This document shows, piece by piece, positions 21,505 to 32,530 of a stretch of DNA of 64,000 nt. Below the pieces are notes generated by a model, which was not told the origin of the DNA, ran no database searches, and saw nothing but the letters and a program-made list of their open reading frames with translations. The first letter of the stretch is position 1; every line of letters begins with the position of its first letter. The stretch lies in the NCBI GenBank assembly GCA_018873225.1, contig JAEILZ010000001.1, positions 3,472,001-3,536,000 on the forward strand. The letters run 5' to 3'. The position numbers and the translations under genes were made by a program. Source of the DNA: [Phialemoniopsis] sp. UDSM-2020. Its lineage: Eukaryota > Ascomycota > Sordariomycetes > Thyridiales > Thyridiaceae.

Positions 21505-22019
21505 CGTTGCTGATGTTGTGTGGTAGGTGGGAAGCTTGGAGGTGAGTCTTGGGAGTCTTGTTCAAATAGGCCTTATCGGCTTATCGGGGACGGCCAAATG
21601 TACCAGATTCCACCTACCCTAGGTGGTACTTCCAGTCCCAGGTTGCACTCTTACACTGGAGTTCTCCCACAGCCTGATATGAACATTGAAAATCTTCACA
21701 AGGTCGAAATAATCGCGAAGATTTGTAAAATAGCTAAACATCAATAGTGTAATTCAAATAAGACAAATCGAGCCTTGTAAACAAACATCATAGCAGTCGC
21801 AGTGCCGATGTACACGCGAGAGTCTTCATGAGAAGCACCGAGTAAAAACGGACCCACCTAAATTTTCCCAATGCCGATTGACTGACCAGGAGATCCCAAG
21901 TGCTTCAGTCTCAAATCCAAGCACTTGGTTCTTCGCCCACGTCGTCAACCACGACAACACCCTTTCCTCGACACCACTTCCACGAACACCCCGAGGCCCG
22001 CAGACGGGACCAGGGAATC
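21505..22019. promoter_or_regulatory. Divergent promoter region, prp28 / mL59
   Basis: This 515-bp space separates the two start codons and must hold both promoters and leaders. I assign no specific site. Confidence 0.5.
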
Positions 22020-22702
22020 ATGGCCGCGACAGGCAGCAGCGCGCACTACATCCAGCTGGCCAAGGCCCTGCCGCCACGGCTCCAGCAGTTTCTCGCGCGG
22101 TACCCCCCGGCCGCCATTCTGCCCGCCGGCACTGTCGAGGGCGCCGCGGCTACGGCCTCGTCAGAGAACCCGCGGGTGACGGGCTACCAGCAGGACCGAC
22201 CGAATCCCTTCCTGCCGATGCGGCACCCCGTCACCGGCAAGTGGCACGACCCCATATACTCGCTGCGGCGACAGGCGGAGCTGGTCAAGCTGGCGCGCGA
22301 GCACGGCGTCGAGGAGCTGCTGCCCCCGACGCCCAAGGGTACCGAGGATAGGCTACGGAGGAGGGTCGAGTTTGGCCTGCGTGTCAAGGGTACCGGTGTC
22401 GGGCAGCAGGTCAAGGGTCACGCGCACGAGAGGCACATGGTTGCAAAGTACGTATCACCTCAAGGAGTAGTAGAGGGAGCCACTGGGCGCCATGCCACGG
22501 TTAGTTCTGTGAGGCTAACATATTATTTCTTCTCAACAGAATGGAGAAGAGGAGAGAAGCAATGCTCAACATGCCGAAGCTCATCAAGGAATGGAAGCAG
22601 GTAAGTCGTTGGGCTAGTGACCTTGTTTGGAGAGGAATTGATGGCTAATGCAAGTGATTTGACTAGGTTGGAAAGAAGAACTGGACCAGATTCCCCAGGT
22701 AA
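22020..22702 (+). CDS. mrpl25: Mitochondrial large ribosomal subunit protein mL59 (MRPL25)
   Basis: Three exons (22020-22447, 22540-22600, 22667-22702) give 174 residues. mL59 is a fungal mitoribosome protein with no bacterial counterpart. The chain starts MAATGSSAHYIQLAKALPPR, then LQQFLARYPP, the Pro-rich NPFLPMRHPVTGKWHDPIYS block that is characteristic of the family, an arginine-rich segment, and MEKRREAMLNMPKLIKEWKQ near the end. The last exon is tiny, 36 nt, encoding VGKKNWTRFPR. Donors are GTACGT and GTAAGT. The ATG at 22020 is chosen because it opens the conserved N-terminus; the frame upstream is open but unrelated. It acts in the mitochondrial matrix. Confidence 0.9.
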
Positions 22703-23274
22703 TGATTCAAGAGTGGCTAGTCGGCTCGAAAAAATTGTATGCTTGGAAGACTGTATATATACCACGACCTGTACCAACAATGTATACAAAATCAAATCTA
22801 AATTTTACATCCCGATGCTGCGCCTTACCGCTCCCACGCCTATAGGGCAAGGCGAGAGGAGGGATATGTTAGGCGACACCTCTATCTGGCATAGGAGTGG
22901 AATTTTCCTCCAGAGCTGTAGTCCATCCGCTGCGATATCTTTCTATGTTGGAAGAATGTAACTTTGCTTGGGCACAATGAGCTGGGGTTATGAACTCTGA
23001 AAATGCTAGTTCCCCTAGAATAGAAGGCATTCAACAGAAGAAGAAGCTCTCGAAATCATATGATCTGCTCATCCCTCAGGTGTATCCTGTCTTGATATGG
23101 CAACAGACCAAAGTTGGTGATACCCTCATGGCCGAGACCCACACGTGACCTCAAAACTTACACATCTTTCCATACCATTTTTTTTCCGCAACACCTTTGC
23201 ACAATATCCCAGCCTGGACACATCAGAGCAACTCAAAAGTCTTCAGACACTATACAACTCAAGAGTGTCTTGCA
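22703..23274. other. Intergenic, mL59 to DPH4
   Basis: Tandem genes on the plus strand with about 570 bp between. No gene is seen. Confidence 0.55.
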
Positions 23275-23823
23275 ATGGCCGTGACGCCCTCCTCGCCTTT
23301 CGAGGCCGGGCAGCCGACGCACTACGAGGTCCTGGACCTGCCGCAGTCCGTCCTCGCCGACCAGCGCGAGCCGGCGCAGCTCGTCCGGCGCGCCTACCAC
23401 CGCGCGCTCCTGCGGCACCACCCGGACAAGGCCACGCCTGCACCCCTGGCGGCGTCGCGGACGATCGACCAGATCTCGGTCGCCTTCGCCGTGCTCTCGG
23501 ACCCCAAGGCCCGGGCCGAGTACGACCGCGCCCTCAAGCTCTCGCGCCAGCAGTCGTCGTCCGCCTCGTCCGCAGCAGGTGCGGACTTCCAGACGGGCAT
23601 CGAGACGGTCGACCTCGACGACCTGTCCTACGACGAGGAGGGCGGCGACGAGCAGGAGCAAGGGTCCGGCCGCTGGTACCGCGGGTGCCGGTGCGGCAAC
23701 GAGCGGGGCTTTGCCTTTGGGGAGGCGGACCTCGAGGAGGCTGCTGAGGACGGGGAGTTGCTCGTCGGCTGTCTGGACTGCAGCCTGTGGCTGCGGGTGC
23801 ATTTCGCCGTTGTCGAGGATTGA
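23275..23823 (+). CDS. dph4: DPH4-type J-domain zinc protein, diphthamide biosynthesis
   Basis: A single exon of 182 residues. DPH4 (DNAJC24/Jjj3) is a J-protein with a DPH-type zinc finger that supports the DPH1-DPH2 step of diphthamide synthesis on eEF2. The J domain occupies about residues 17-85: THYEVLDLP, the HHPDK motif carrying the HPD triad, and the helix-IV-type DPKARAEYDRAL. A Ser/Ala linker and the segment TVDLDDLSYDEE follow, then the zinc part with CRCG and GCLDCSLWLRV, which fits the CSL/DPH finger. Order and length match the family. Acts in the cytosol. Confidence 0.9.
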   Translation: MAVTPSSPFEAGQPTHYEVLDLPQSVLADQREPAQLVRRAYHRALLRHHPDKATPAPLAASRTIDQISVAFAVLSDPKARAEYDRALKLSRQQSSSASSAAGADFQTGIETVDLDDLSYDEEGGDEQEQGSGRWYRGCRCGNERGFAFGEADLEEAAEDGELLVGCLDCSLWLRVHFAVVED

Positions 23824-24649
23824 AAGAGAGCGTGAGACGCAGACATCCGATTCCAGTCCCCATCTCGCTTGCAGCAAGTTCACGGGCTCAACGTTACCTC
23901 CGAGGGTCTATCGGGTATCAGGCATCAAGCACTGTAGTTTTGGATAAGACTACACCCGCCAGACCGGACAGCTCGCTGGAATGCCCTCGCATCAACCACT
24001 GCCCTCACATTGGGACAACCTAGTCACCAGCTGTGCTCGAAGGGTGCCGCATCCGTTACGACCCGCCGGCTGATGCCTCTGTCACAAGCCTGACTTCACC
24101 AAAGAGGCAGCTTCCAGGGGAAGGATCAAGGCTACAGAGTCCCAGGCATGATTATTGCCACATGGTGGCACATGGCTCGTATATGGCCATTCTATGAAAC
24201 CGGGGCGAACCTATGATCCGACATTTGTGTATACCTATCAGACTAGATAAATACACACAGGAAGGGTATTGGAGGCACCCAAAGCACGGACAGGATAGAT
24301 GAAAATACAAATCACTTAAGAGGCCAACAACAATTCGGCCCATACCAGTGGTATTTTAAGAATTTCGAGAAAATTCACGAAGGAAAAGAAGAATTTTTAT
24401 TGTCCAGACGATTCAGCCTTCTGCGCATTAGAGTCTAAAAATCAAGCAATCTGAGAAATCAGAGTCCAAGATGCCCATTGGTCTTTTTAGCCCCCATTGC
24501 CGATTAGGAAAAAGTCGTCAAAAATCGTAGTGTTCGCATAAACATGCAGAGTCTTGAAGAGTTCGACCAGTCCACACTCCATAGACACCATTTCCACCGG
24601 GGATACCCACCAAAGAAGCAACCGGTTACGATACCAGGGAATGCATTTC
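23824..24649. other. Convergent intergenic region
   Basis: This holds the 3' ends of dph4 (plus) and the 14-3-3 gene (minus). No gene is seen. Confidence 0.55.
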
Positions 24650-25670
24650 TTACTCGGCAGCCTTGGCCTCCTCTGCGGCCGGCTCGGCGGCCTTGGCCTC
24701 CTCCTGAGGAGCGGCATCGGCGTTGCCGCCCGCAGGGGGCTCGGCCTCTGATGAAGTCCACAGGGTCTGTGTTGCGGGGTTAGCGTCAGCAAGTACGAGG
24801 GTGCTAGACTGGAGCTTACGAGGTTGTCACGGAGGAGCTGCATGATGAGGGTAGAGTCCTTGTAGCTCTCCTCGCTCAGCGTGTCGAGCTCTGTAGCATT
24901 TGTGTTAGCCAATGTAACCAAGTGATAAGGTCCTGAGCGAGTACTAACCAGCAATGGCATCGTCGAAAGCCTGCTTGGCAAGGTGGCAAGCCTGGTCGGG
25001 CGAGTTGAGGATCTCGTAGTAGAAGACGGAGAAGTTCAGGGCAAGACCAAGGCGGATGGGGTGGGTGGGAGGCAGCTCGGTCTGGGCAACCTCGGTGGCG
25101 GCCTTGTAAGCCTCAAGAGACTTGTCGGCAGAGTCCTTGCGCTTATCGCCGACGGCGAACTCGGCGAGGTAGCGGTGGTAGTCACCCTTCCTGTAGTGAG
25201 GGTCAGCGGAAGATATCGTAGGCTCGTACGGCATCCCGGGACGTACATCTTGTGGTAGAAGACCTTGGACTCGCCGCTCTTAGCAGAGGGGATCAGGTGC
25301 TTGTCGAGAACCTCGAGGATGTCCTCGCAGATCTTGGCGAGCTCGGCCTCGATCTTGTTTCGGTACTCCTTGATCAGGGTAACCTGGGTAGAGTTGCCCT
25401 TGGACTCCTCCTTCTGCTCGATGGAGGTGACAATTCTCCACGAGGCACGGCGGGCACCGATGACGTTCTTGTAGGCGACGGACAGGAGGTTTCGCTCCTC
25501 AACAGTCAGATCCCGGTCCTCGGAGGCGACGATCTTCATGTTCTCAACCATCTCTGCAAGGGCGCGATTAGCTCGGGCCATCGACATGGCGACATCGTCA
25601 ACTACGTACCCTCGTAGCGCTCAGCCTGCTCGGCAAGCTTGGCCAAATAGACAGCATCTTCGTGACCCAT
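24650..25670 (-). CDS. 14-3-3 protein
   Basis: Five exons (25670-25610, 25553-25247, 25190-24949, 24890-24820, 24766-24650) join in frame to 265 residues. 14-3-3 dimers bind phospho-Ser/Thr motifs and regulate many signalling, trafficking and metabolic enzymes. Both family signatures are present: [11 protein letters not shown], and [20 protein letters not shown], the latter completed only by joining exons 4 and 5. The start [20 protein letters not shown] is the expected N-terminus. The C-terminal tail after the last helix is Ala/Glu-rich and acidic, as in other fungal 14-3-3s. All four introns are 53-58 nt. The start codon at 25670 is followed upstream by about 2.8 kb without another gene. 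Confidence 0.96.
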
Positions 25671-28429
25671 TTTGAGTATGTTGATCTGTTCTCGTGGAAA
25701 GACGGTCAGCAAATTCCGGGTGGTCTCAGCTCAGGCCAGAGTGACCAGGGGGTGAAAATGATGGCAGAATTCCAGTCATCAAGGAAAACAGAGATCGCAG
25801 AATGAAATCTGAGACCGCATTGAGATCTCTTGAGGGGTATTCAGGCAATGGGTGGAAATGCGCCTCATTGACTTCATGACTAAAAAGGAGGCTCCCCCGC
25901 TCACGGTGGGGTCGCGCATCGCCAGTCGAGCTAGCAATGGGCATGAAGCTCTTTGAAGTCAAGGCAAGGCGAAGGCGGAGAGAGGATTGGGATGGCCAGG
26001 CTGATTCGAGATGATCGAGAAAGCCAGATGGCGTTGAGGCCCGCGGGGGAAGGGGGTAACTCGGCGAGGAGGCGATGACGACAGTTGTGGTGTGCCAGCC
26101 TGCAACTTGAGGCAGAGCAGGGCAGGGCAGAGAGGGAGACGTACCGTGTGCGATCTTGGTGGTAGAAAGTCGGGGATGGGGAGAGGGGAATCGATTTGAT
26201 GATTTGCAAGTTAACAGTCGTCCGTAGCAGAAGATGCTGGGCAAGCTGTGTGTATTGCGGAAATGAGGATTGGGGGTATTTGGGTATTGTTGTTGTTGTG
26301 GCTTTGGTGATGGTTTAGTGGAAAAGGTAGGAAACAAGTAGAAGTCGCGGATTGGGGAAGTTGTTGGATTTTTGGCTCAGGTGGCCCCAGGTGAGGTGGC
26401 TGTTTGGGCAAAGGCACAGGCAGGCCAGGCCGCCAGGAAGGGGCCAATTTCAAGGCGCGAAATTGCAGCGACCCAAGGGACCAAGAGAGGGAGAGAGAGA
26501 TTTGGGGGGGGAGGGGGGTGCACGAGGATTCATTGGGAGGGACCTGGCTGGCTGTCCGGGGGGCGTGTGAGGAGCTTAGATGGGTGTGTGGGCGCCAGAG
26601 ATAGGTGACAAAGTACCTACCACGCAGCACAGCCCAGCTCCCTGGAAGAGCTAAAAAGTAGGCGGGCGCCAAAACTCAACACACCGGACTGGCCCAGAGA
26701 CAAGGGAAACACAGCGTCACGGGCCTTTCATGCCAACACAAACAAACACTGCCCTTGGATAAGGTCCCTGCGTAGCTATTGACACGGCTTGAATGGGCTG
26801 TGCATCTGACACCCGAACACCTCACGCATCCCCTTCTTCTTCTTCTTCTCTTTCTTTTGATATTCCTATGTGTCCTTTGTCTCCCATTCCTTCATCAAGT
26901 CGGCTTTAGCTGAGCTGGACCACCGGCCAGCCTGTGAAACACATGCCTACTAGTGGGGTACTTTGATCCACCTTACTCTCAAGTCCCTTCCCCACTGAGG
27001 ACAGCCCTTGGAGGGACCAGACTGTTCCTGGAGCGCAAGTACCGACACGTGACTGTCAATCTCCCATAATAGGAAAAGCCAGCTGGTTCGGGGCGGATGG
27101 GCGAGGCAATTGGCAGGGTCGTTGCTACTGCTACCCCTCCTCTGGCCCCCTCAAGAGGGAAAAAAACCCAAACCGGATAACGTCACTCTTGGACCCAACA
27201 ATGCCCACATTGCTGTGTTTTCTCGTGACCTGCATTTTCAAGATTGTTCTCTGCAGGAGACCCTACGTCAGTGGTCGATAGCCTCGGGGCCACGCGCCGT
27301 TAGGCTGTCACAGGCTCTCGGTAGATCTGCATCATGACTAAGAGCTTTGTTGGAACTGCTTTCATTCAGTCTGGTCTGTCTGATGGTCCGGGGTTCGGTG
27401 TTCCTCTTGAGGCGTCTCAACCCTCCAGTTTCATTATGCGAGTCTATCTGCTTAGGTGTAGGGCTGTCTGTAACAAGGGACAATTAGTTACTAAGCTTTT
27501 GGAATGCCACCCTCGATAGTTCCGACAAGAGCATTCTATAGATCAGCTAGATTTTGAACAGCCAGCTATGAAGCTACGGCTATCGATTCCAATGTTCGCT
27601 TGCCCTTGGCAGAAAGTCGTCGCCAAAGGTCCAACCACAGAACATTTTTAAAATGAATCGTTTGTTCCAAAGGTTCTAATGGTAAATGTACGAAGTACCT
27701 ATATGCAGCCCTGTTGACTGGCTACCTATCAGAGAGTACAGCAATCGTTTCGTGTCGCACCGTGACTGGAGAATACCTTTGTTCTGATCAAGTGCAAGTA
27801 TTAGTCGCGCTCAGGACAAATCAAAAGGCAGGCAGCGCGATCAAGCATTTAAGATGAAGCACTTGATCATTTGCTTGAACTGATCATCTCAATATGTGGC
27901 TCTTTCACTGTCAAAGTAAAACTCTTGTCTCCTTCGTCATGAATTTAAGCCACGATGTTACCTGTTGCTGGTTGTAGGCGTTAAAAGGGAGAATCACGTT
28001 GTTGAACCCTGCATGCAAACACTTGAGGCCGTCAAGGGCCACTTTGATCTCCACTCCCGGCTATCCGTCATCAGCCGAACGGCCAAGCCAGCCAGCCAGC
28101 CAGGCCAGCCAGTAGCCTTGGAGATTTGTAGCTTGCCCAGAGCTCCAAATCGCTCGCCTTTTGCGACGACGAAGTTCATCATCAGACCATCCTATTTCCT
28201 CCTCCTCCACCAAACCCCAGATCAGCCAATTGCACCCGCAAAGGTATTTTTACCCCTACCACTTCAATCCATTGCACTTGGATCCCCAGACTGAAGAGCA
28301 ATAACGACATTAATTGTTTTCTTCCCCTCCCTCCGATCACCTATCCGCAAGATTACCTTTTGCTAACCTCTCAACCGCATCTACAAGACGACCTCTTTCT
28401 TCCTGCTACCAACCTGCTCTTCGCCCACC
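25671..28429. other. Divergent gap between 14-3-3 and ATPase inhibitor
   Basis: About 2.8 kb with only short unconvincing frames. The part next to 14-3-3 is Gly/Pro-codon-like low complexity on both strands (purine/pyrimidine tracts at 26440-26530), consistent with a long leader. The right end, C/T-rich near 28310-28420, should be the IF1 promoter. No gene is assigned. Confidence 0.45.
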
Positions 28430-28928
28430 ATGCTCCGCCAAAGCATCACCAAGATCGCCCGCCCGTCCACCCGGACCTTCTCCGTCTCTGCCTTCCGCAT
28501 GGGCGAGGGAGACACCGGCGGCATGCCCAAGGGCCTCTCGCAGGCGTGAGTGGAGCCGAGCCTCTCTTGTTTTTTTCTGTATCAGCCAAAAACTTCATGA
28601 TACACGCCGCGGGAGTTAAAGGAAATCAACATCGGGACATGGATGCTAATGTGTACTCGCCGGTATGACAGTGACGCTTTCCAGAAGCGCGAGAAGGCCA
28701 ACGAGGATTACGCCATCCGCATGCGCGAGAAGGAGAAGCTCCTGGAGCTCAAGCGCAAGCTCGCCGAGCAGCAGGCTCACCTGAAGCAGCTCTCTGACCA
28801 CATGTACACCCCCACCGCCTTTTTCTTACGAAAACTACCGCTTTCATGTCAATCTTGAGCTGCAACGTAGATACTGACCGTTTAATAGCGACGAGATCAC
28901 CAAGGAGCAGGGCGGCGAGCACAACTAG
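28430..28928 (+). CDS. inh1: Mitochondrial ATP synthase inhibitor IF1 (INH1)
   Basis: Three exons (28430-28545, 28672-28803, 28889-28928) give 95 residues. IF1 binds F1-ATPase when matrix pH falls and blocks ATP hydrolysis. The N-terminus MLRQSITKIARPSTRTFSVS is a mitochondrial presequence, followed by the glycine-rich MGEGDTGGMPK. The minimal inhibitory helix is SDAFQKREKANEDYAIRMRE, continuing as a coiled-coil of Glu/Lys/Leu heptads. The final exon encodes only DEITKEQGGEHN. Length and order match the family. Introns 1 and 2 (126 and 85 nt) are relatively long for a gene this small. Confidence 0.93.
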
Positions 28929-29319
28929 GAGGACTGCTCGGATTGCAAGTGCGGGTAGGATATCAGTCGATCCCAGAGCCAATATATAAGCATTAGGGTT
29001 TCCTGAGACTGGCAAGTGGACGGGAGATTCGAGATGCGTTGATCAGAAAGAACGAAAAACATTTGATATTTTTCTTTGTTTTTCCATTCCTCCCGAAGAT
29101 CATGACTGCGCGGACTCCGCCATAAAACACCCCTCAAAGTGTGTCTACCTAGTTGTACATTTACATATGCATTAGCACGTCGTGTGCATTCATTCCGTGT
29201 TCCCTTCTTCATCTACTTGACCGTCACCCTTGATGACTGTCTGGTTTGACCTCAGTCATATCTGCAGGCCTCTTTAACACCATGAGTTTTCCCGCCATGA
29301 ACCTTTGAATGAAGCGAGT
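28929..29319. other. Convergent intergenic region
   Basis: This lies between the stop codons of IF1 (plus) and NSP1 (minus). No gene is seen. Confidence 0.55.
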
Positions 29320-31611
29320 CTACCGTCGGCCCATGTATGACCGGTAGAAGCTCTCTGCCGCATCACTCTCAGGGCCACCATACTGAGCACCGATGCTCTT
29401 GCTCGCCTTCTGCGCAGCCGAGATCTTGGCCTGTAGATTAGCGGCGTTGGTATCGATCCACTGAAGTTGAGTAAGGTGGCCGTTGAGAACGCGGACAATC
29501 TGGCTCAGCTGTGGCGGATTCTAGTTAGCAAATATGATCACGGAAGGTTGACATGCATAGTGACTTACCGGATCGTCGGGCTTGCTACCCTTGCTCAAGG
29601 ACCCGGAGATGTCGTTAATCTCCTTGATCATCTTCGTCAAGTCCTTACCCATCTCATCCAGTCGGTCGGTGAGCTTCTCAGCGAGCTTGTAGGTCCGCTC
29701 GCGTTCTTGGTCCGGACCAGCAAGCTGCTCAGCGGGGCCGACCTGCTTGGCGAAGAGGTCGTCGACCTCGCGTTCGTAGCGGTCCAGCCAGCTCGCGAGC
29801 TCGTCTTGCTGGCTCTCGACAGACTGCAGCTGACGCTCAACCTCGTTGCTGGCACGCTCCGCCTCGTAGGTATCGAGGTAGAGCTTCTGGATCTTCTCGC
29901 CATTTTCAACAAGTAGCCGGTCCCACTGGGCGACCTTCTCTGCTTGTTCTTTGAATTCCTTCTGGTACTTGGACAGATCGGTCGCCCAACGGGTTATGAT
30001 CTCGTCCATGGTCTTATTCTTCAAGCGAGCAATTTGAGAGGGGGGGCCCATAGTTGAGCCTCCAAGATTCGCAGCTGATGGTGTGGTACCATTCTGTGCG
30101 GTGGTGGAGGCTGCTGGAGTGGCACCGGCCGGCTTCGTGGCTCCAAAAAGTGAGCTACCGCTCGCAGGCGCGGTTGTCGCAGCCGTCTGCGCACCAGACG
30201 TAGCGGCCGTGCTGGCTGGCGTGGAGGCAGTTGCCGGCGCAGTAGTTGTGGCCGAGCCGAATAGGCTGCCGCTCGGCGCCGCAGAGGAAGCTGCCGCAGG
30301 GGCTGAGGTAGTGGTGGCGGCTGCACCAGCACCGAACAGTGACTTGGTCTGAGCAGGGGCAGACGTAGCTGTAGTTGATGCGGTCGATGCGGCGCCAAAC
30401 AGACTACCTGGCTTTGCAGCTGGTGCTGCACCGGAAGCGGGCGTTGAAGCAGCGGCTCCTCCGAACAAGCTGGGTGTGCTGGATGCGGCCGGGGCCGAAG
30501 TTGTAGGAGCAGCTGGTGCTGATTGACCGCTGGCCGGCGCAAACAGAGAAGGCTTGGCGGCGGCCGATGTAGTTGCGGCCGCTTGGGACGCAGGTGTGCT
30601 GCCACCGCCAAACAAACCAGGTCCTGATGAAGACGATGGAGCCGCCGCAGGCTTGTTGAACAGGCTGGGGCCTGAAGATGCTGCCGGTGTGTTTCCAAAC
30701 AGGCCACCACCTTGCGCCGGAGTCTGAGATTGGGATGCACCACCAAACAGACCACCAGCACTTGTTGCGGGGGTTGCGGCCTGGCTGGTGGCAGTAGTAG
30801 CAGTAGCTGTGGGAGCGCTCGTCTTGGCTACTTGACCACCAAAAAGGGGAGTGGAAGATTGTGCGCCAGACTGAGCTGGCTGGCCAGTGCTAGCACCGAA
30901 GAGAGAGGGCGCGGCAGGCTTGTCAGCTGGTGGTGCTCCAGCGGGCGTGGTCGAGCCCAATCCACCAAAAGAAGGCTTGGAAGGCGTCGCAGCTCCAGCA
31001 CCCGCAGAAGGGAACAAGGACTGCCCTGAAGATCCCCCAAAAAGACCACCGGACGGAGCTGCTGCTGATGCGGCTGGAGCCTTAGCATCCTTGTTACCGA
31101 ATAGACCGCCACCAAAGGATGGTGCGCTAGAGGTTGTCGTGGCCGGACCCGACGTGCTTGAAGGAGTAGCACTCGCACCGCCAAAGAGATTCGTCGAGGG
31201 AGTAGAGTTGCCACCAGGTGTGCCTGTGCTGGCGCCGCCAAACAGACCGCCGCCCGTTGCTGGTTTCGATGTTGAGGCTCCTCCAAAAAGACCTCCTGAG
31301 CTGGGCGTCGTTGATGACTGTTGCCCAAAGAGCGAAGTGCCCGAAGCTGCGGGGGTAGATGCCGCCGGTGTCGACGACGACGCTGCGCCAAATAGAGATG
31401 GTTTCGATGCACCGGTACTGCCTGATCCAGCAGCGCCAAAGAGACTACCGCCAGTTCCACCAGTCGTTGAGGAGCCTCCAAACGAGAAACCTGCGCCGGT
31501 AGATGGGGCGCCACCACCGAATAATCCACCTGAAGCGGGAGCGGCTGTCGACGGAGTGCTCGAGGCAGCCGATGACGGGGGCGCCGTGAAGCTGAAGCCT
31601 GGAGCAGACAT
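29320..31611 (-). CDS. nsp1: FG nucleoporin NSP1
   Basis: Two exons (31611-29569 and 29520-29320; 48-nt intron) encode 747 residues. NSP1 is a central-channel nucleoporin that anchors through its C-terminal coiled coil in the Nup57-Nup49 and Nup82 complexes, while its disordered FG region binds transport receptors. About the first 530 residues are Ala/Ser/Thr/Pro-rich with many GLFGG, SLFG and FSFGG repeats. The conserved C-terminal coiled coil begins at SQIARLKNKTMDEIITRW and ends, via the second exon, with LSQIVRVLNGHLTQLQWIDT and a short tail (SYMGRR). Plus-strand open frames over the repeat region are shadows. Most repeats here are GLFG/SLFG rather than the FSFG type that dominates yeast Nsp1. 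Confidence 0.94.
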
Positions 31612-32530
31612 TTTTGGTTGTTGTCGAGGCTGCTACTTTGACAGAGACCTGCGCCTGTGAAGACTATTGATAATGCGTCCTAGGGTTGGCAACGTCGATG
31701 CAGGACGCTCGTTGCCAGGGCGCGCTCCGAATACAACAAGCTTCACCAAGGCGCCAATGGCTGCACAGTTCAGTTGGCACGGGCGCTGGATGGTGTTTCA
31801 ATGGCCCTCCGTCGAACCCTCGCACGGTTGAAAATGTAATGCGAAGAGTCCCCACGGCTTGAGGAGTTCTTCTTATGAAGCTGGGCGTAAGGTGATGGAG
31901 AGATGTTGTCAAGTAAGGTGTTGAGGAAGGGAGTAGTAAGTAAGTAGACCTTGAGGTGGGAAGCTTTTTCGCGACCAGCACTTTTTCTGGAGCAGCATAC
32001 AGCAGGGAGAGCTCGCGCCAGGGTGTGACAAAGACCAGTAAAAGCGCGCCCAGGTTGTTCTGCGCCCAGCGACTGGAACAAAGCAAACAGCAACAGTGCG
32101 GCGGCCCCCACATTTTTGCCCAACTCACCACCAGCTAAGGTACCTACCTACGACCAATCCTTACCCAAAACGGTTGGCAGCACATTCGACCCTCCAACTC
32201 CAACCCTCTTCCTCATCCATGTGAATCCATCCATGACAGCCTCACTCCCCCACAGTGCTGTCCCGTTTGCACGAGCGCAGCGTCAACATTGTCCGTACGA
32301 GCCTGCATTCAACAATCATTTATTGAGTTACCTTTGAGGGTCTGTCATTACACGACTTCCTGTTCATCTCGCTGGCCACTATAGCTACGTCCATTAGCGT
32401 ACCAGCATTAGCAACCTCCGGAGTGGCTGGCCCACCTCGAGCTTGTCGACAACGCACGCTGGCATTCTGAAGCCCAGATAGTAGTTCGAATCAAATCCAC
32501 AAGACTCTCGGCTCTCTTCTACCAAGCAAC
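31612..32530. promoter_or_regulatory. Divergent promoter region, nsp1 / Laa2-like
   Basis: About 0.9 kb separates the two start codons. No individual site is assigned. Confidence 0.45.

Noticed and set aside
26211..26672. Minus-strand 153-residue frame upstream of 14-3-3
   Set aside because: Low-complexity Pro/Ser composition in a long leader region; no homology cue.
30887..31660. Plus-strand 257-residue Pro-rich frame opposite nsp1
   Set aside because: Antisense shadow of the Gly/Ala-rich FG repeats.
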